From the NCBI GenBank assembly GCA_963514095.1, contig OY741281.1:7370154-7434153 (forward strand): 64,000 bases of DNA, written 5' to 3'. The DNA is from Eutrigla gurnardus. Taxonomy: Eukaryota > Chordata > Actinopteri > Perciformes > Triglidae. Below are positions 23,877-36,586 of the stretch, one piece after another. A program made the position numbers and the translations under genes. The notes beneath the pieces were generated by a model. The model saw only the letters and a list, made by a program, of their open reading frames with translations, had not been told where the DNA came from and made no database searches. Within the stretch, counting starts at the first letter, position 1, and every line of letters starts with the position of its first letter.

Positions 23877-26800
23877 AGGCTGCAGAACTTTATCGATGCC
23901 ACAGAGTCCCTTTTCTCCCTCCAGGAGTTGTCATCTGCTTGGAAGCAGACAACGTTATTGGCTCGATTTAAAGGCAGCTGACCCCAGCTACTCCATCCAG
24001 CTGTCAGAGCTACCACGGAGCCCACGCTGTTGGAACTGTACTCAGCGTTTATCCATTAAACCGGCCTGAGAATGATGAGGCATCCGAGATGAATCTGAGT
24101 CTATGGAGCAGAGCCAGTTAGCTGGCCGATGCTACACTGTGGTTGTCCAGTTTGCGTTTGAAGGGCAGGACTTAGCAAAGGGTCAATTATGGTGATGTAA
24201 CATTACCCGATGCTAGTACACACTAGATTTGTCTGCAGAAAAAAGAGGCAAAAATATATTATTTGAATCAGGAATGGGTTACATTGGTTTTTTTTGTGTA
24301 ACAAATGTGTTTCTCATTTACACTTACAAGCATTTCTTTCCATATAATTCAGGAAGTCAGGAAGCATAAAGCTGATAAAATATTAAGTACGTAATTGCCT
24401 CCGATTGAAGACACCTGGCGTTAAAAGGTTATTCCTCTCATAAAGTTTGTTGCCTTTAATCTCTGTGCTCCAGCATCCTTCGGACCAAATCTCTTTTCCG
24501 ATCTTTAGTAAGGTATTTGAGTTGTTAATAAAGGCCAGAGAGCTGGTTTGTGTGATTGTTATGAGAGAGAATAAGAGATATTCATCAATTTGGTGCTAAA
24601 ACACATTCTGTTCCTGTTCGCCGTAATTTAATGCATTTTAAGCGATAATAAGCCAGAATAATGTAATCATCCCCTGCCCACAACTGCCACACTCGCTATA
24701 TTCACAGTTTTTAAACATCAACTCCCTCTTCGGTCTGGACGTGCTCCAGAAATGAACCGTGTGAATGGAAGAGCGATTTTGTGGATGCACAGGATGTTTC
24801 CGGCTTTAAGCCCAAATGAGCTTCTTTTACATAAAAGCCTTGTACTTAATGTAATGTAATGCACACTCATGGTTTGTAAATACTCAGCAAGCGCTCTCTC
24901 CACGTCACCTTCAACACCATTTCTTATTTAGTCCCTACAGTTTTATTAACTCAGACCAGACCGCAACGCCACCCCTTTGTCTATTCATAGAAATTTATGT
25001 AAATTAATACAATTAACCACAAAATATGTGATCTTTACAAACATCGAAGTGTTTGTTCGGCAGCTGGTTTTAATCAAGAAACATATGTCGTTAGACAACA
25101 AATAATAAAAAAAATGCACTTTTTACATTTTTTTAAAATATTTTGATAATGGAAAAACTCAAGTGGTTTTCTTTCAACGTCGTCCCCTGGTGCTTTACTT
25201 TCAACATGGTATTCTGTTGCCACACAACCAATTTTCGAATCCTGGTGTTACAGTAATTTTATGGGTTAGAGACCCAGTGTGACATTTTGAGAGCATGTAC
25301 TTTTCTTAAATTGATGCACAGTGTTTCCTAATTACACAGGATGTTAGGGTAGGGGAGGACATAGGGAGGGTTATTTATAGAAATTAAAAAATATGGCTTA
25401 TCAGACATAAATAGAGAAATACATTCCTATCAGGTCAGATGAAACCTATTTTATATTCTATGCATAGGTTTTTTTTTTTTTGGTAATTTGTAATTAGCGC
25501 TCAATAGTTGTAGTACTTTTAATGGCAGAGTCCGCCATAATCAGGACGACTTTTATTGTGAAGTAGTCACAGCCGTGTTTTCAACAGATACATCAGCCGC
25601 TTTTCTGACAAAGTTGTTGCTCAAGAACGCTAGGCTATTAACCCACCGTTTGCTGTTACCATGGTAACCACATATGGTTAACCAGCACTGACATTTTAAG
25701 AATTGCATCTTTAAATCAACTTTCTTAGTACATAAAAAAGATGAAACCAACGTTTCTATAAATATAGAAATAAAGTTTGATGACGCTCATGTGATGTGAA
25801 TGAAAGCTCCAAATCTAAGGATCTTCCTCACAACTAAATGGAAGTTTAAACTTCAAGATAAGTTGACTAGTTTAGAATAAAGAAAACACTCCATTCCACA
25901 TTTCCATTGACTGGTGTATGCTTTTTGGGGGGTCCACTGTGTATCTTATAAAAGAACCATTTCAACTCATTAAACACATTTTCTTCAGGAGCTATAAGGA
26001 GTAAAGCAGTGGCAGCAAGAGGGATGGGAAACCTGGCACACGCTGACGTTCTGAAGGAGGACTGATGGGACTAGTTTATTTGTTTGGGTGTCTCAAATAA
26101 GAACTAAAGGATTTATTCATCTCGCTGCCGTTCGCCCGAAGGCTCTTATCTTTGCATCTCGTGTTTTTTTTTCTTTCGCCGTTGCCTAAAGCTGTCCTCT
26201 CATTTGTAACTCGCCGGCCTCGAAAAAGAGATTACACGCCGTTGATTAATGAAACAATGGAGAACATTCTTACACAAATGTGAGAGGGTTCTGCATTGTG
26301 CTCTATTCCCAATAACCCACAAAGACATGTTCAAAGCACAAAAGGCTGTCAGAGGGGGGAAAAGAACAAGCGACTGTACTTCCTCCCCACAGGCGGTTCA
26401 ATACAATGTGTAATGGAAGATCAGAGTGTCTGGCCTACCGGGGGATTGCAGAAACCTCTGACTGAACCACATACAAACAAATGCAACTGGGATTTTTTTT
26501 TTTTGAAAGACAAAATCCGTGTTGTGTTGCTTCCCTGCCATAGATGACATGATTATGGCTCAAAGCATTGTTGTAGCTTTGAAAACTGAAACTCACTGAG
26601 ACGTATCCATTCTGGAACAAACAAGTTTAGCAGTTTGATAGACGAAGATATTAGCAAGTATTTCAAGTTGATTCCAGAGGGCTTGGACGGTAGTCTCCCA
26701 GTCTTCTCGCACCAAGAAAAGGTGTTTTCTGTGATTTAAAGACTATTGTCTCTTCAATTGATTTTTTTTTAAAACATCTAAGGTGAGACGTATCTTCTCG

Positions 26801-29800
26801 TTTTTAATCTGCCTCAGGTTCACTGGACGCCATTAACCTCCGATTGAACATTAACGCTCATCAAGGACCTCGAGACGGTGCAGGGCGATCTTAAAAAGAT
26901 TGACTCCATTATGTGTGTGTGGGTTTTTTGTCTTTTAATTTATCAAAAACAAAGTTAATCCAAGTACTTCCTAACCTTTACCACCTCCTCCACCGTTCGA
27001 ACCACGAAAACAAGACTTCACATCATAAGATACAGGCGTATAAAGTGACGTTTTCTTCTTCTTAAATCCAAAATTGCATGAAAAAGTTTCTTGGAAATCG
27101 TTTAGAGGAGAATTGTTTCGTCTCAACTCAGTTTGAAGCATATGATTTATGTAAAACAGCAATCACCATGCATTGGAGGGTGCCAATTTCCGGACCGTGA
27201 TGGATGTGACCTTTCATACTAATTCAGAGCGATTCATTATAGAAAAAAAACAACAAACAACAACAACTTGAATCTAAACAAGACAGACTGTGATTTCCAT
27301 ATGCAACACTTAACCATTTATCATTTAATTGTTATCTGCGTATTCCTCGTCAGTGGGAATTAATAAAAAGGCTCTCAAGGAAACCCGGCAAAGTCAAGAG
27401 AATTCCTTTGCATAATCAAAAATGCTAATTGGAAGAAAAGTGGAATTAATCCACCCGCCGTAGACGAAGCCTCAGATTAGTGCAGGAGAACAATAGGGTG
27501 CGAGATGCCAGAGTGTGCCATTGTATGGTTGCTGCTTATTCAGGCGAGCCATTTTTGTTCTTCGTGCAAATGTTTGCATCTGAAAACTGGAGTCGTTAGA
27601 CCCAGGCCTGTGTTTGAACTGTGTTTTTTTTAAATCATGCTCCCAGAAAGATTTCCATTAAATGGAAAACAGGGCTGCACCAATAAAACAACAGTGTAAT
27701 TCTCAAAGCACATAAATGCACTGGCAAGCATGTAGCGTCTTCTTGCTCCTGTGCTATTTGCACCTATTTAAATCATATATATGCAACCTTTCTATGCAAC
27801 ACAGTCCAATTCACAAAGATCAAGGTTACTTTACAGTGAAATATTGTTCGTCTTCAGTAGAACTATTGGAAAATATATTGCAATGCACAGCACTCATGAC
27901 GCCCATGAATAAATCCCAAATACAGTTTCTACATGTTGCATTGAAATTCGTGTAGCCGTCATGAAAATGTCATTTTTCTTTTCCTCTCTGCCATTGTTCT
28001 CCTGCGGTCTTGGCACAAAGTCAACATTTATACTTTGCCTCATGGGTAATTGCAATCAGACGCAAAATAGGGCGAATCACACTCAGCTGTAAAGCTTCAT
28101 GGTCGTGTTTGTGCTGTAATATCTTGAGTGCAATATCTTTGGTGAGTTGGACCTTGAGACGCCACGGATAGAGGTTGCAGATAGTGAAGCACTATTCATG
28201 TCGCTGCGAGCGGCTGCAATCCATTCTTTGTGAAGTCGCATGTCAGTGTGCAGGCTTGGAAACAAAGTGCATTTTTGGGTTTCTTTTTAATGAATCAATT
28301 CATTAATTTGATGAAAGTTAAGTCTCCAATGGCAGAACTGGTTGAAGTACTGGACACTTTTTAAAAAAATGGAACCGCAAACTACCCCCAAGCTAGACTC
28401 TTTTATTCTCCTTGGAGATTTTCAAATTAATATCATGTTGTATTTTAGGTTTTTAAAATTCTTGTTTTTGCTTTTATTAAGTCTGTGGTCTCTTCTGAGG
28501 TCTCTCTTGAAGAAGAGACATCACTCTCAGTGACACGACCTGATTAAAAAAACATAAATCATCATTAGCCTACATAGAGAAAACATCTTGTTTTAAGCAT
28601 TTAGAATTGTATTATTGTTTAATACTGTAAATTAAAACATACAGGAACACAAGAATACTGTATGTTCAGATAGAAGTGTTTTTAGATTCCTTATTTAGAC
28701 ACTAAATAAGGGCCCAGGATATACCAAAATATAGAAAGTAACAATATTTACAATTACAAATCTGTGGAAGCATGTTTATTTAATGCAATAAAACAGCAAA
28801 GCCTCTGCTCATCTAATATGACCGTTGGGAGATATCAGCAAACACTCTTTATGAATTAGCTCTCTCCCTCACACACACTTATCCAGACAGACATTAATGC
28901 AGGAAGGTCAAATTAATAGTCATCTAAATTACCAAAGGGCACTCCTTTTTCTTCTCCAAAAGCTGTTTTCTATTCAAGCCCACAGTGCCGGAGCGATCGC
29001 TGTGATGATTTCTTATCAACATGCACAAGTTCCTCGACCTTTGAGTTGCAGAAAATAACCCAAATACCCAAAGAGAATAATGATGATTAACTGCAGGCAT
29101 TTCTGTAATTAATGAAAATTACCAGAGAATCCATAATTAATGTGGAAGAGGGAGAAAAGTCATTGCCAACTCTTGATATGTGATTAGGAGTGAGAAAGGG
29201 GCACTTTGGAGTGGCGAATGTGAGATCCTATAAAACTGAAGAGGTCTTTTTCGATAAATTTCATGCAATTCTATAAAAATATTAACACCACGAGTCCAGA
29301 TTAATACATTTATATATACGAGTATAGGCGTTAATTCTGCTGCTGTAATTCACTTGTCTAAAAACGTGCAACGATACAGTAAGCCGTCTTCTAAAGACAT
29401 CAAAAAAACATCTCACACACAGAGGCAAGGGTCAATGGCATTTCGGAGAGCCCTTGACATCAGAAAAACAGACTATGCATGTTTCCACTTCTGCAAGCGA
29501 CGCCCGGCATCTCAATGACTCAGCGATTGTGTGCGGCGCCCTGCTTCTCATTCGATCGGATGCTCGCCTTGTTTTTACCCTTGTCTCCCTGTCGACAGGA
29601 TCTGTTTCCACTCCACAAACGTTTGAGGAGATCCTGACCAATCAGAGAACCGGCGACAGCTAAAATCACAGCGAGGTGAAGAGGCTGAGGCCAGCAGAAA
29701 CTCTGATTGATTTGGTATTGTTTCCTCTGAGAATGAACACTTGGTTGCAGGGACTAACTGTCAGGAATACAAGGAAAGAAAAAAAAAAAAAGACAAGGAA

Positions 29801-30547
29801 CCAGTTCAGTAAATTAAGTGGATTTATGGGGAGCAGGGAGGCCTCGCAAAATAAGGAGACGGATGAATATGGTGAATGGCAAACGGCTGTCGGATCCATT
29901 TGTTTTGAATCCTTTCTGTGAAATGAAATCCTCAACTGATTATGAGAGAATGGTATTACATGCATGAGGAGGCAGGAAGGGAAATATGAAACAATTCCAA
30001 AAATGTAGAGGAGCGCAAGTGTTTTCTCTTTTCCCCGTTGGAAATAATGCTTCATGCTGATGCTTCTCGAATTGGCTCCTGCTGATAGAGATCATCCAAG
30101 AAATGGCTTTCGTGATTGCAGCTAATGTTTGCATTCAGCTGTTGGCCGGTTTGGATGTTATCTCCGCCGCTCAAGAGTAAACCCCCGCGAGATATCACGC
30201 ACCTGGATTCTGGAGGCATGCGAGATTTACGGGAAAACATGAATTGCATGTTTAAGAAAGTTGTGTAATTGCTTTGTTATCACCAAAATCTTGTGTGTAT
30301 GTGTGTGTGTTTTTTTTGGACGAAGACAGTGTTCTTGCTTCTTCTTCTGTGTTGAGGCTGGCAGCATCTCAGACCTCCAAAATCCTGGCCAGGAGGCCGT
30401 TATGTGTACATGGATGACATTCAGTGCTAATCTGATTAGGATGAGGAGATAGGGATGCCTGGACTATATGTCATCTGAGAACAGCATCACCGCTATTGAT
30501 TAACTGAGCAAACATCAGATGGAGACACCAAACATTTACACAGAAAT

Positions 30548-30549
<2 letters not shown>
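23877..30549. other. Non-coding sequence, 6.7 kb, rich in enhancer-like blocks
   Basis: No gene or mobile element recognised. Blocks at 24400-24690, 27340-27600 and 28880-29200 are unusually rich in TAAT/ATTA homeodomain cores and AT-hook-like words in otherwise complex sequence; two of the TAATTA sites at 29110-29145 are nearly identical (GTAATTAATG and ATAATTAATG). 29454-29663 keeps many CpGs and is open on both strands for 69 codons. Short runs: T12 near 25470, A12 near 29780, (CAA) repeats at 27241-27268. These are candidates for conserved regulatory DNA, not demonstrated elements. Confidence 0.4.
25655..25668. promoter_or_regulatory. Perfect palindromic X-box (RFX site)
   Basis: GTTACCATGGTAAC again, identical to the site at 7181-7194. 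It sits in a cluster of nested palindromes: the flank extends to GGTAACCACATATGGTTAACC, which contains CATATG and GGTTAACC and is itself nearly self-complementary. An RFX-type site is the natural reading; function as a distal element is inference. Confidence 0.45.

Positions 30550-30621
<72 letters not shown>
30550..30621. repeat. (AC)36 microsatellite
   Basis: Uninterrupted AC dinucleotides for 72 bases. Long pure tracts of this kind are typical of fish genomes and are expected to be length-polymorphic. The Thr-His repeat frame across it is meaningless. Confidence 0.98.
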
Positions 30622-30623
<2 letters not shown>

Positions 30624-33600
30624 CTATTCCGAGCTACGCCAGATGGTGGTCAGATAGACATACAGTATATGGGTTCATTTTCGAAGGGCATTTTTCCTGC
30701 GCGTTTCCTGCCAAATGGCCGCTGTCTGTCCACTCTGCCGACCGGCTGCTGGTGATAATACGTTGGAACCGAGACAGATGTCTCTCATCAAACAACCAAC
30801 TCGTCCATAATGGGCTGAAAATTAGAACCCCAGACGACTGTAACAAGCGATGATTGCAGGGGGCGAGTGTTTCAAATCCAGACCCGACCAATAAACCCGT
30901 CGGCGGACTGACAATAACTGGTCAAAATGTTTGATCGATGACTCCCACATTTTTGAGAAGCATGCGTTCAGCCACACCTCGTTCATCATGTCAACTTTTT
31001 TTTTTTTTTTTTTTTAGATTAAACCGGCATCACTTTACAGAGAAACATCCATCTGTTGCCTTACACAATGTAATGCTTATCCGCTTGTCCGTGTGAGCGG
31101 GGAGAGAGCGACGACGGGGATTACGGAACAGAATAGACAAATAGGAGGTAATCAGGGGGGAAACAAACTCCTGCTGGGGGCCAAATGTCCCGACTCCATG
31201 CTTTATGTGCGTAACAATTAGGATTCACATCCCCTTGTAATTACCAAATGTTGTTGACTCCTAGACATTGCATGGCTTCAAAGCTGTTCTGATGATTCTA
31301 GCTTGAATTATTTATTGATAGCGATGCAACGTATGTAGGATTGGCTGATTTGCACACCTTGTCCCTGATTAGGTTTTTAAGTAAAACAAACACAATGCAA
31401 CATCATACATTACAGTCATTTTATGTGTGTGCATGTAGCTATGTTCCGTAATTCAAGTAAATGTGTGCATGCATAATTTATGTATGTGTGTGTGACATGT
31501 AGCCTTTATGAATATGTATGTATGTTAATGTGTCGGCGTCCCTCTATCTGTGTGTACGTGTCCATGTGAAGATCAGTGATCGCAGTTTTGTTTTTGTTTC
31601 AGCCCGTTTCAACTTTTCATCAGATGTTTTCGGATCAGTTTGTGTTGCTACTTACAAAACCAAATTATGTGTTGCAGTTCACAGATTCTCAGCTATTTGC
31701 TTTATGGGTGGCAGTTTGGCCCAGTCTGAAATATTTCTATTACTAGATGTATTTTAATCACTTTCATTGTCCACAGAAGGCGATTCCTACTGATTTTTTT
31801 GATACTTTTATTCATAAAATCAACAACATATCATTTGAACGTGTATTATATATAATAATGTATACATTTTCAAAGTAGGATATCTGTACCATAAATGTAA
31901 TTAGTCTCAGCACAATGAATTCAAGACGTCAAGTGAAAGAAAACAGAATCTCCAGAATAGAAAAAGCTTGAAGCAGCCCCTTGTGTCTTTATTCCTTATT
32001 CATTTATCTTGAGAGAAATGGGTCTTTGCCCTCCCAGTAGTTGTGAACCTTGGCCCTTGTGCTGTGAGGTTTGACCAATCTTCACAGCGCAGGAAGCTGA
32101 CTGGCAGCTGTAAGTCGATCCCAACGTGGCAGTGCTACTCAACGGCTTCATGGTCCGTGCATGATACATCTCCTGCAGGCTGTTGTTCTCCTCAGCGAAC
32201 TGTCAAATCAACAGATTTCATTGGCTCAGTTGAGTGAAGCTATCGCTGTTTTAACTGCATCAGTTGCCATGCAGTTGCAATGTGGAGTTTATTATTTATT
32301 CTCATTATATTAGGTGATGCCTGATCTAGAGCCACCAGCAGGTCAAAATTAGTTTCGTGATTAAAAATACATATACAACTACATTCCCATCAGCCGGAAC
32401 TATAACATGTTCAAATATATTTAATAAAAACAGCATATTAATGTTGTCAATGTGAATTGTTAGCATCTAAATCAAAGCATCACTGCCAAGTTCCAGCCTC
32501 ACAGAGCTGCTAGCAGGGTTGAAGACTTCTATATCTAAGGTTCTATTTGAGACTTTTCAACCGTCATCATTTTAATTGGAGTTAAGCATTGGACTTCGAT
32601 CTTCAACCTCTTTCATCTCATCTATTCCCATTCCATTTGTTGCTTCATATTTTCAAGGTTTGTTTATACTAGGCAGCTCTGTTAATATTTAGCGGTTGTG
32701 GTATAAGGCATGGAATTTCAATTGAAGTGCCTGGCAGCGGGGTTGGAAGCTGCCCATGGGATTATGGTCAGGGTTATGGTGTGGCAGAGAGAATCTCGGC
32801 GATGATGAAAAAAGGTTAGAGTGCAAGGAGATTGAGACTCTTCGGGGGATTCTGATCTCATGTGAGCATTTAAAACCATTATGGAAATACAATTTTAAAG
32901 CCTGCGCCGCTTCGTAGATATAAATGTTTACCCCTGCACATGAACGTCTCTTCTTGTTTCCTATATTTGGTGACAAAATGATTTGTCACGAAATAAAATG
33001 AGGATATCAAATTAAGTTTTAATGATCGCTGCATCTCTGAGTCGGCTAAGATGGATGCACTGTAGATAAAGAAGTGGTGGAAAGAGCCGGGGCTGAATGG
33101 AAGAGTGACTATCAGATAGAGATTCACTTTCTCCTCTGAGGGAGGGGAAGGGGCCATTAGTCAGGGAAGTAATCTAATCAATGTTGTTGTGCACAACAGT
33201 GCACAGAGAGCCGCAACGCATCACGGAGCGCTATTATTCTTAGTCATCTTAGTTACTGAGGGATAAAACAGCAGCTCCCGACCGCCAGAATCTCCTTCCT
33301 CAATGTGTGCCGTTCCCACAGCGGCGGCTGGCTGCATGCCGTGCTGCAGATAGGAGGAGAGGGGGGAGGAACGAGAGGAGTCTGGACCGGAGACACAGCA
33401 CCGACTGTTAAAATATCAAATCTCTTAATATACATAATATAAATGTAGCAGGTAGCAGTATATTATCAGCATCCACAACCTTCTTTTTTTTGGTTAACGT
33501 TGCTGTTGCCCCTTGAACGTGGTGATAATCTCTGACCGGGCTGCAGGACAGATAGGTGAGAGATGAAAGAGGAGAAGAGTGGAGCGTGGAGCTTTGATGG

Positions 33601-36169
33601 CCAACCGCCACCAGTTCAGCCGAGGTCAGACCGCATCGCATCACACTTCATAAACTTTAGGACCACAAAGCTGCAGGGAGTACGAGGATTAGACAAAAAA
33701 GTTTAGTGGCAAAAGGGTGGAAACAGTTAATCCCTATATTTAATGGCATACATCATCAGTTATTACAGCCTTTTTACATCATTCTGCCTCGATGTTCAGT
33801 TGCAGTCAATGAGAGGAATAAAGTGATAAAAATATATTTAGTGTAACACATTATGTTTGAAATAATCCCCAAATAATTATTGATCGAAACATTGTTTCAG
33901 TCCAACAAGGTTAAGAAGCAATGTAATATTTCCTCTCTATCCCAGAGTTTTATGGATGCTTTGATGGATGCCTCTCCCCACCTCCTCACAGCAGCCCGGT
34001 CTTTATAACGGTTCAAACCTTTACAGGGTTAAGTGATTTTTTTTTTAGAGACAATTCATTTGGAATATATGCTGCTCTTAAATTCCTTTGCGCTCTGCAA
34101 TATCACCGAAAGCACATTTATTGCAAAAGTAAATCATCTTGGGCTGTAATATAAAATCATATCCCCCCGTTGGTTTGGAGCCCTTACATCCCGGGCGGTG
34201 TTAATTGTACACCGATTCCTTGCCCATCGTTGGTCCCGATGAGAAGGTCAACCTCGGCCCCCCCGAGCAGCGATGTGACATGTGAATGACGGGAGCTAGT
34301 ACACATGCAGTGAATTCAAAATTGAGTTTATTCATGGTCTCTGTGCTGGACTACATGAGGAAAATCAGGATAATATTCTTTTTTTTTTGACGAGACACGA
34401 TGGTCTCGTCTTAAGGACTGTTGCCAGCCTTTACCGTAAGTGAACAGTTTGCTGGATCTAGCCTCATTTACAGAAGAAAGTATCAATCGTCTTATTCAGG
34501 TTTTGGCATGAAAGCGAATAAGACAAAAATGTCCAACTATTATTTTAAACTCTTAACCTTATAGATAGCTAATAATATTGATTCCCCACCAATCCCATCA
34601 ATCTGTCTTTCAGTTTAGAGCACCAGGAGACAGTAAAGCATGCAGCAAACTGCAAATAAAACCGACTGCTTCCAACCGGCTGATGCTGGAGAGGTCAAAT
34701 ATTAAAGATTCACATGCTGAAGGAAAACCAGCCAGCAAGTATTCCATTTACCTGCAACTTCTTTGACAACAACGATGCATTTTTAAAATGACACTGACTT
34801 TTCAAACCATCGGGCTCTGAATGTTTCCAGGGCTCTGACACCGTATACTGTGCTGCACTTGGAGTTTTCATTTCCAGACAGGCTTTAGAAACCAGAATGA
34901 AGCTTCCGACCTGAAAAAAAAAAAAAAACATACAGGGTACCAGAACAGCAAACCAAACAGAGGACACACAGAGTAGAGGTTCTCATTCCACCATTTCTTT
35001 AGGCTGACTGAGAGGACAGTTGGCTGAATTATACTGCTTTTAAGGCTTTGGCTTAAATGGAACACAAGCCTGTGCACATGTCCTGCAGGTCGGTCCATTT
35101 TATACAGCATTATACTGAGATGTAAAAACAGAGAGTATCAGCCAATAATGCATCTCTACAAGAGCTGCTATTCTTGGGCCCCTCATGGTGCTCAGCGATG
35201 CAGTGGGCCGGTTCACGATGCTGCCATTGACAGAAATGATCAAATCATATTCTTGACTAATGGCCACTTCCACTCCCCAAGGAATAAGCAAATCTGTGGT
35301 GTGCACTGTGCCCACCGCCAGTGACATATCATTGATCTGATTAATTTATTCAAACAGGGCAACTGTCTGGGACAATCACCGCATGGAAAGCCTTCGAACT
35401 AATATCCATCCGCCTAATTTAGTCTGATTAAAATGTTCTATTCATGGCACCGAGCCTCTGAAAAGATGAAGTTGACAGAGAAAAAACAATCTTAAAATAT
35501 ATGAGTCTATATGGGTCACCTTTTGTCTTCAGATGCATTTCATAAAGTACTTAATATCATAACAATATGTAACTGTTTTAATGAAACACTGTATTATTTG
35601 AAGGGTTTATTAATTCCTCCACAGAACAAAAAAAGTAATTTCAGTTAATTGAGCTTCAGAACATCGTGAGTTTGAACATCATAAGTGGATCATGCAAATC
35701 AATTGCTGCCTTATCGCATTTAAACTGGAGCATTGGCTCTCAGCACTAGTCGGCCACTTGAGATTTCCTGAACAATCGCTTTACCATTCGCCCAAGAAGA
35801 CGGGGGGGTAATTATTCTTCTTCTGTCTCTGGAGAATCTCTCTGGAGTCACTGGTTCATGTTAAACGTGTCCCCGTGAAGTTGCGTTTATAGTGACAGAA
35901 AATGGGCAACGGGATTTATCTTTTGCAGTTATTTAATAAGACAAAAGCAGGTAAACTTAGGTTTCACATCCATACCCTGCTTTGAGGACGCCAGGGTATA
36001 TTTTCTACTAATATGTCTCAATGACTAAGTAAGTTTTATGGAGTGATGATTCGAAGAAGACGATTGATTAGCCAATTATAACAACAGCTTCCAGGTTAGA
36101 ATACAGTCTTCAGTCAATCAGTTTCTAGTCAGACATCATGTTCATGTTAGATATTTGCTATGGCCAAAC
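30622..36169. other. Unique non-coding sequence, 5.5 kb
   Basis: No gene recognised; all frames are 95 codons or fewer. T20 run at 30996-31015, T10 near 34380 and A15 near 34915. 31050-31140 has TTATCCGCTTGTCC, possibly a scrap of an L2-like LINE or SINE tail. 31400-31560 is rich in ATGTGTGTG words. 33186-33197 is a perfect palindrome GTTGTGCACAAC. 34140-34320 and 35100-35440 have balanced composition and may be conserved. Confidence 0.4.
30996..31015. repeat. Poly-T tract (T20)
   Basis: Twenty consecutive T followed by AGATTAAACC. It could be a poly(A) tail of a minus-strand retroposed copy, but no recognisable retro-sequence lies to its right. Confidence 0.85.
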
Positions 36170-36586
36170 CTAGGGGTTCTAAACCTTTAATACCTTATGG
36201 CCCACTTTTCCCAATATATGAGTTATAATAATCTAATAATATTCCGCTTAGCCTCACTCATCACTGTCTGCCATTATGAATCCAGATCTAATGTATTCAG
36301 GGGCATATTTCCTCAGCATACACCTTGGAGCTTTTATTGGTGCAGGGTTTTCTTCCACATGGTTTTTTATATTAAAAAATGATGTACCTTTGCGGCCTGC
36401 TAGATGCCGCTCTGAGGCCCTGACATACTTTTGAGTTGATATGGATAATGTGTTCGCAAAAGGTTGCTTCTTTACACATACAGCAGACGCTACAACGTGC
36501 AATGTTCTTCCTTCTTTTGGCTCTGTTTTGGTCTCCACCAATCCTTTGGGGAAATGTGTGGTTCTTAATCTGCTCAATGGGCCACA
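36170..36586 (-). mobile_element. hAT (ZBED-like) transposon fragment
   Basis: On the minus strand a frame at 36577-36254 (107 codons) ends in RKYAPEYIRSGFIMADSDE (36257-36319). This resembles the N-terminal KYxxEYIKFGF motif that precedes the BED finger in ZBED5/SCAND3-like hAT transposases, but a stop follows and no finger is present. Beyond it, 36206-36170 read on the minus strand ends GGTTTAGAACCCCTAG, like the 3' end of hAT elements of the GGTTCT...GGCCC type. A second similar end occurs at 36586-36560 in the same orientation, so this is a rearranged or nested relic rather than one intact element. The residues before the motif are not recognised. Confidence 0.42.

Noticed and set aside
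29666..30055. 129-codon minus-strand frame
   Set aside because: Contains a phenylalanine run from an A12 tract and no recognisable domain.
30519..30755. 78-codon frame with a Thr-His repeat
   Set aside because: Translation of the (AC)36 microsatellite.
30850..30870. GCAGGGGGCGAG as a CTCF core
   Set aside because: The left half of the motif does not match (ATT in place of CCA).
31050..31140. TTATCCGCTTGTCC resembling an inverted L2/SINE tail
   Set aside because: Only about 14 bases match and the rest of the tail is absent.
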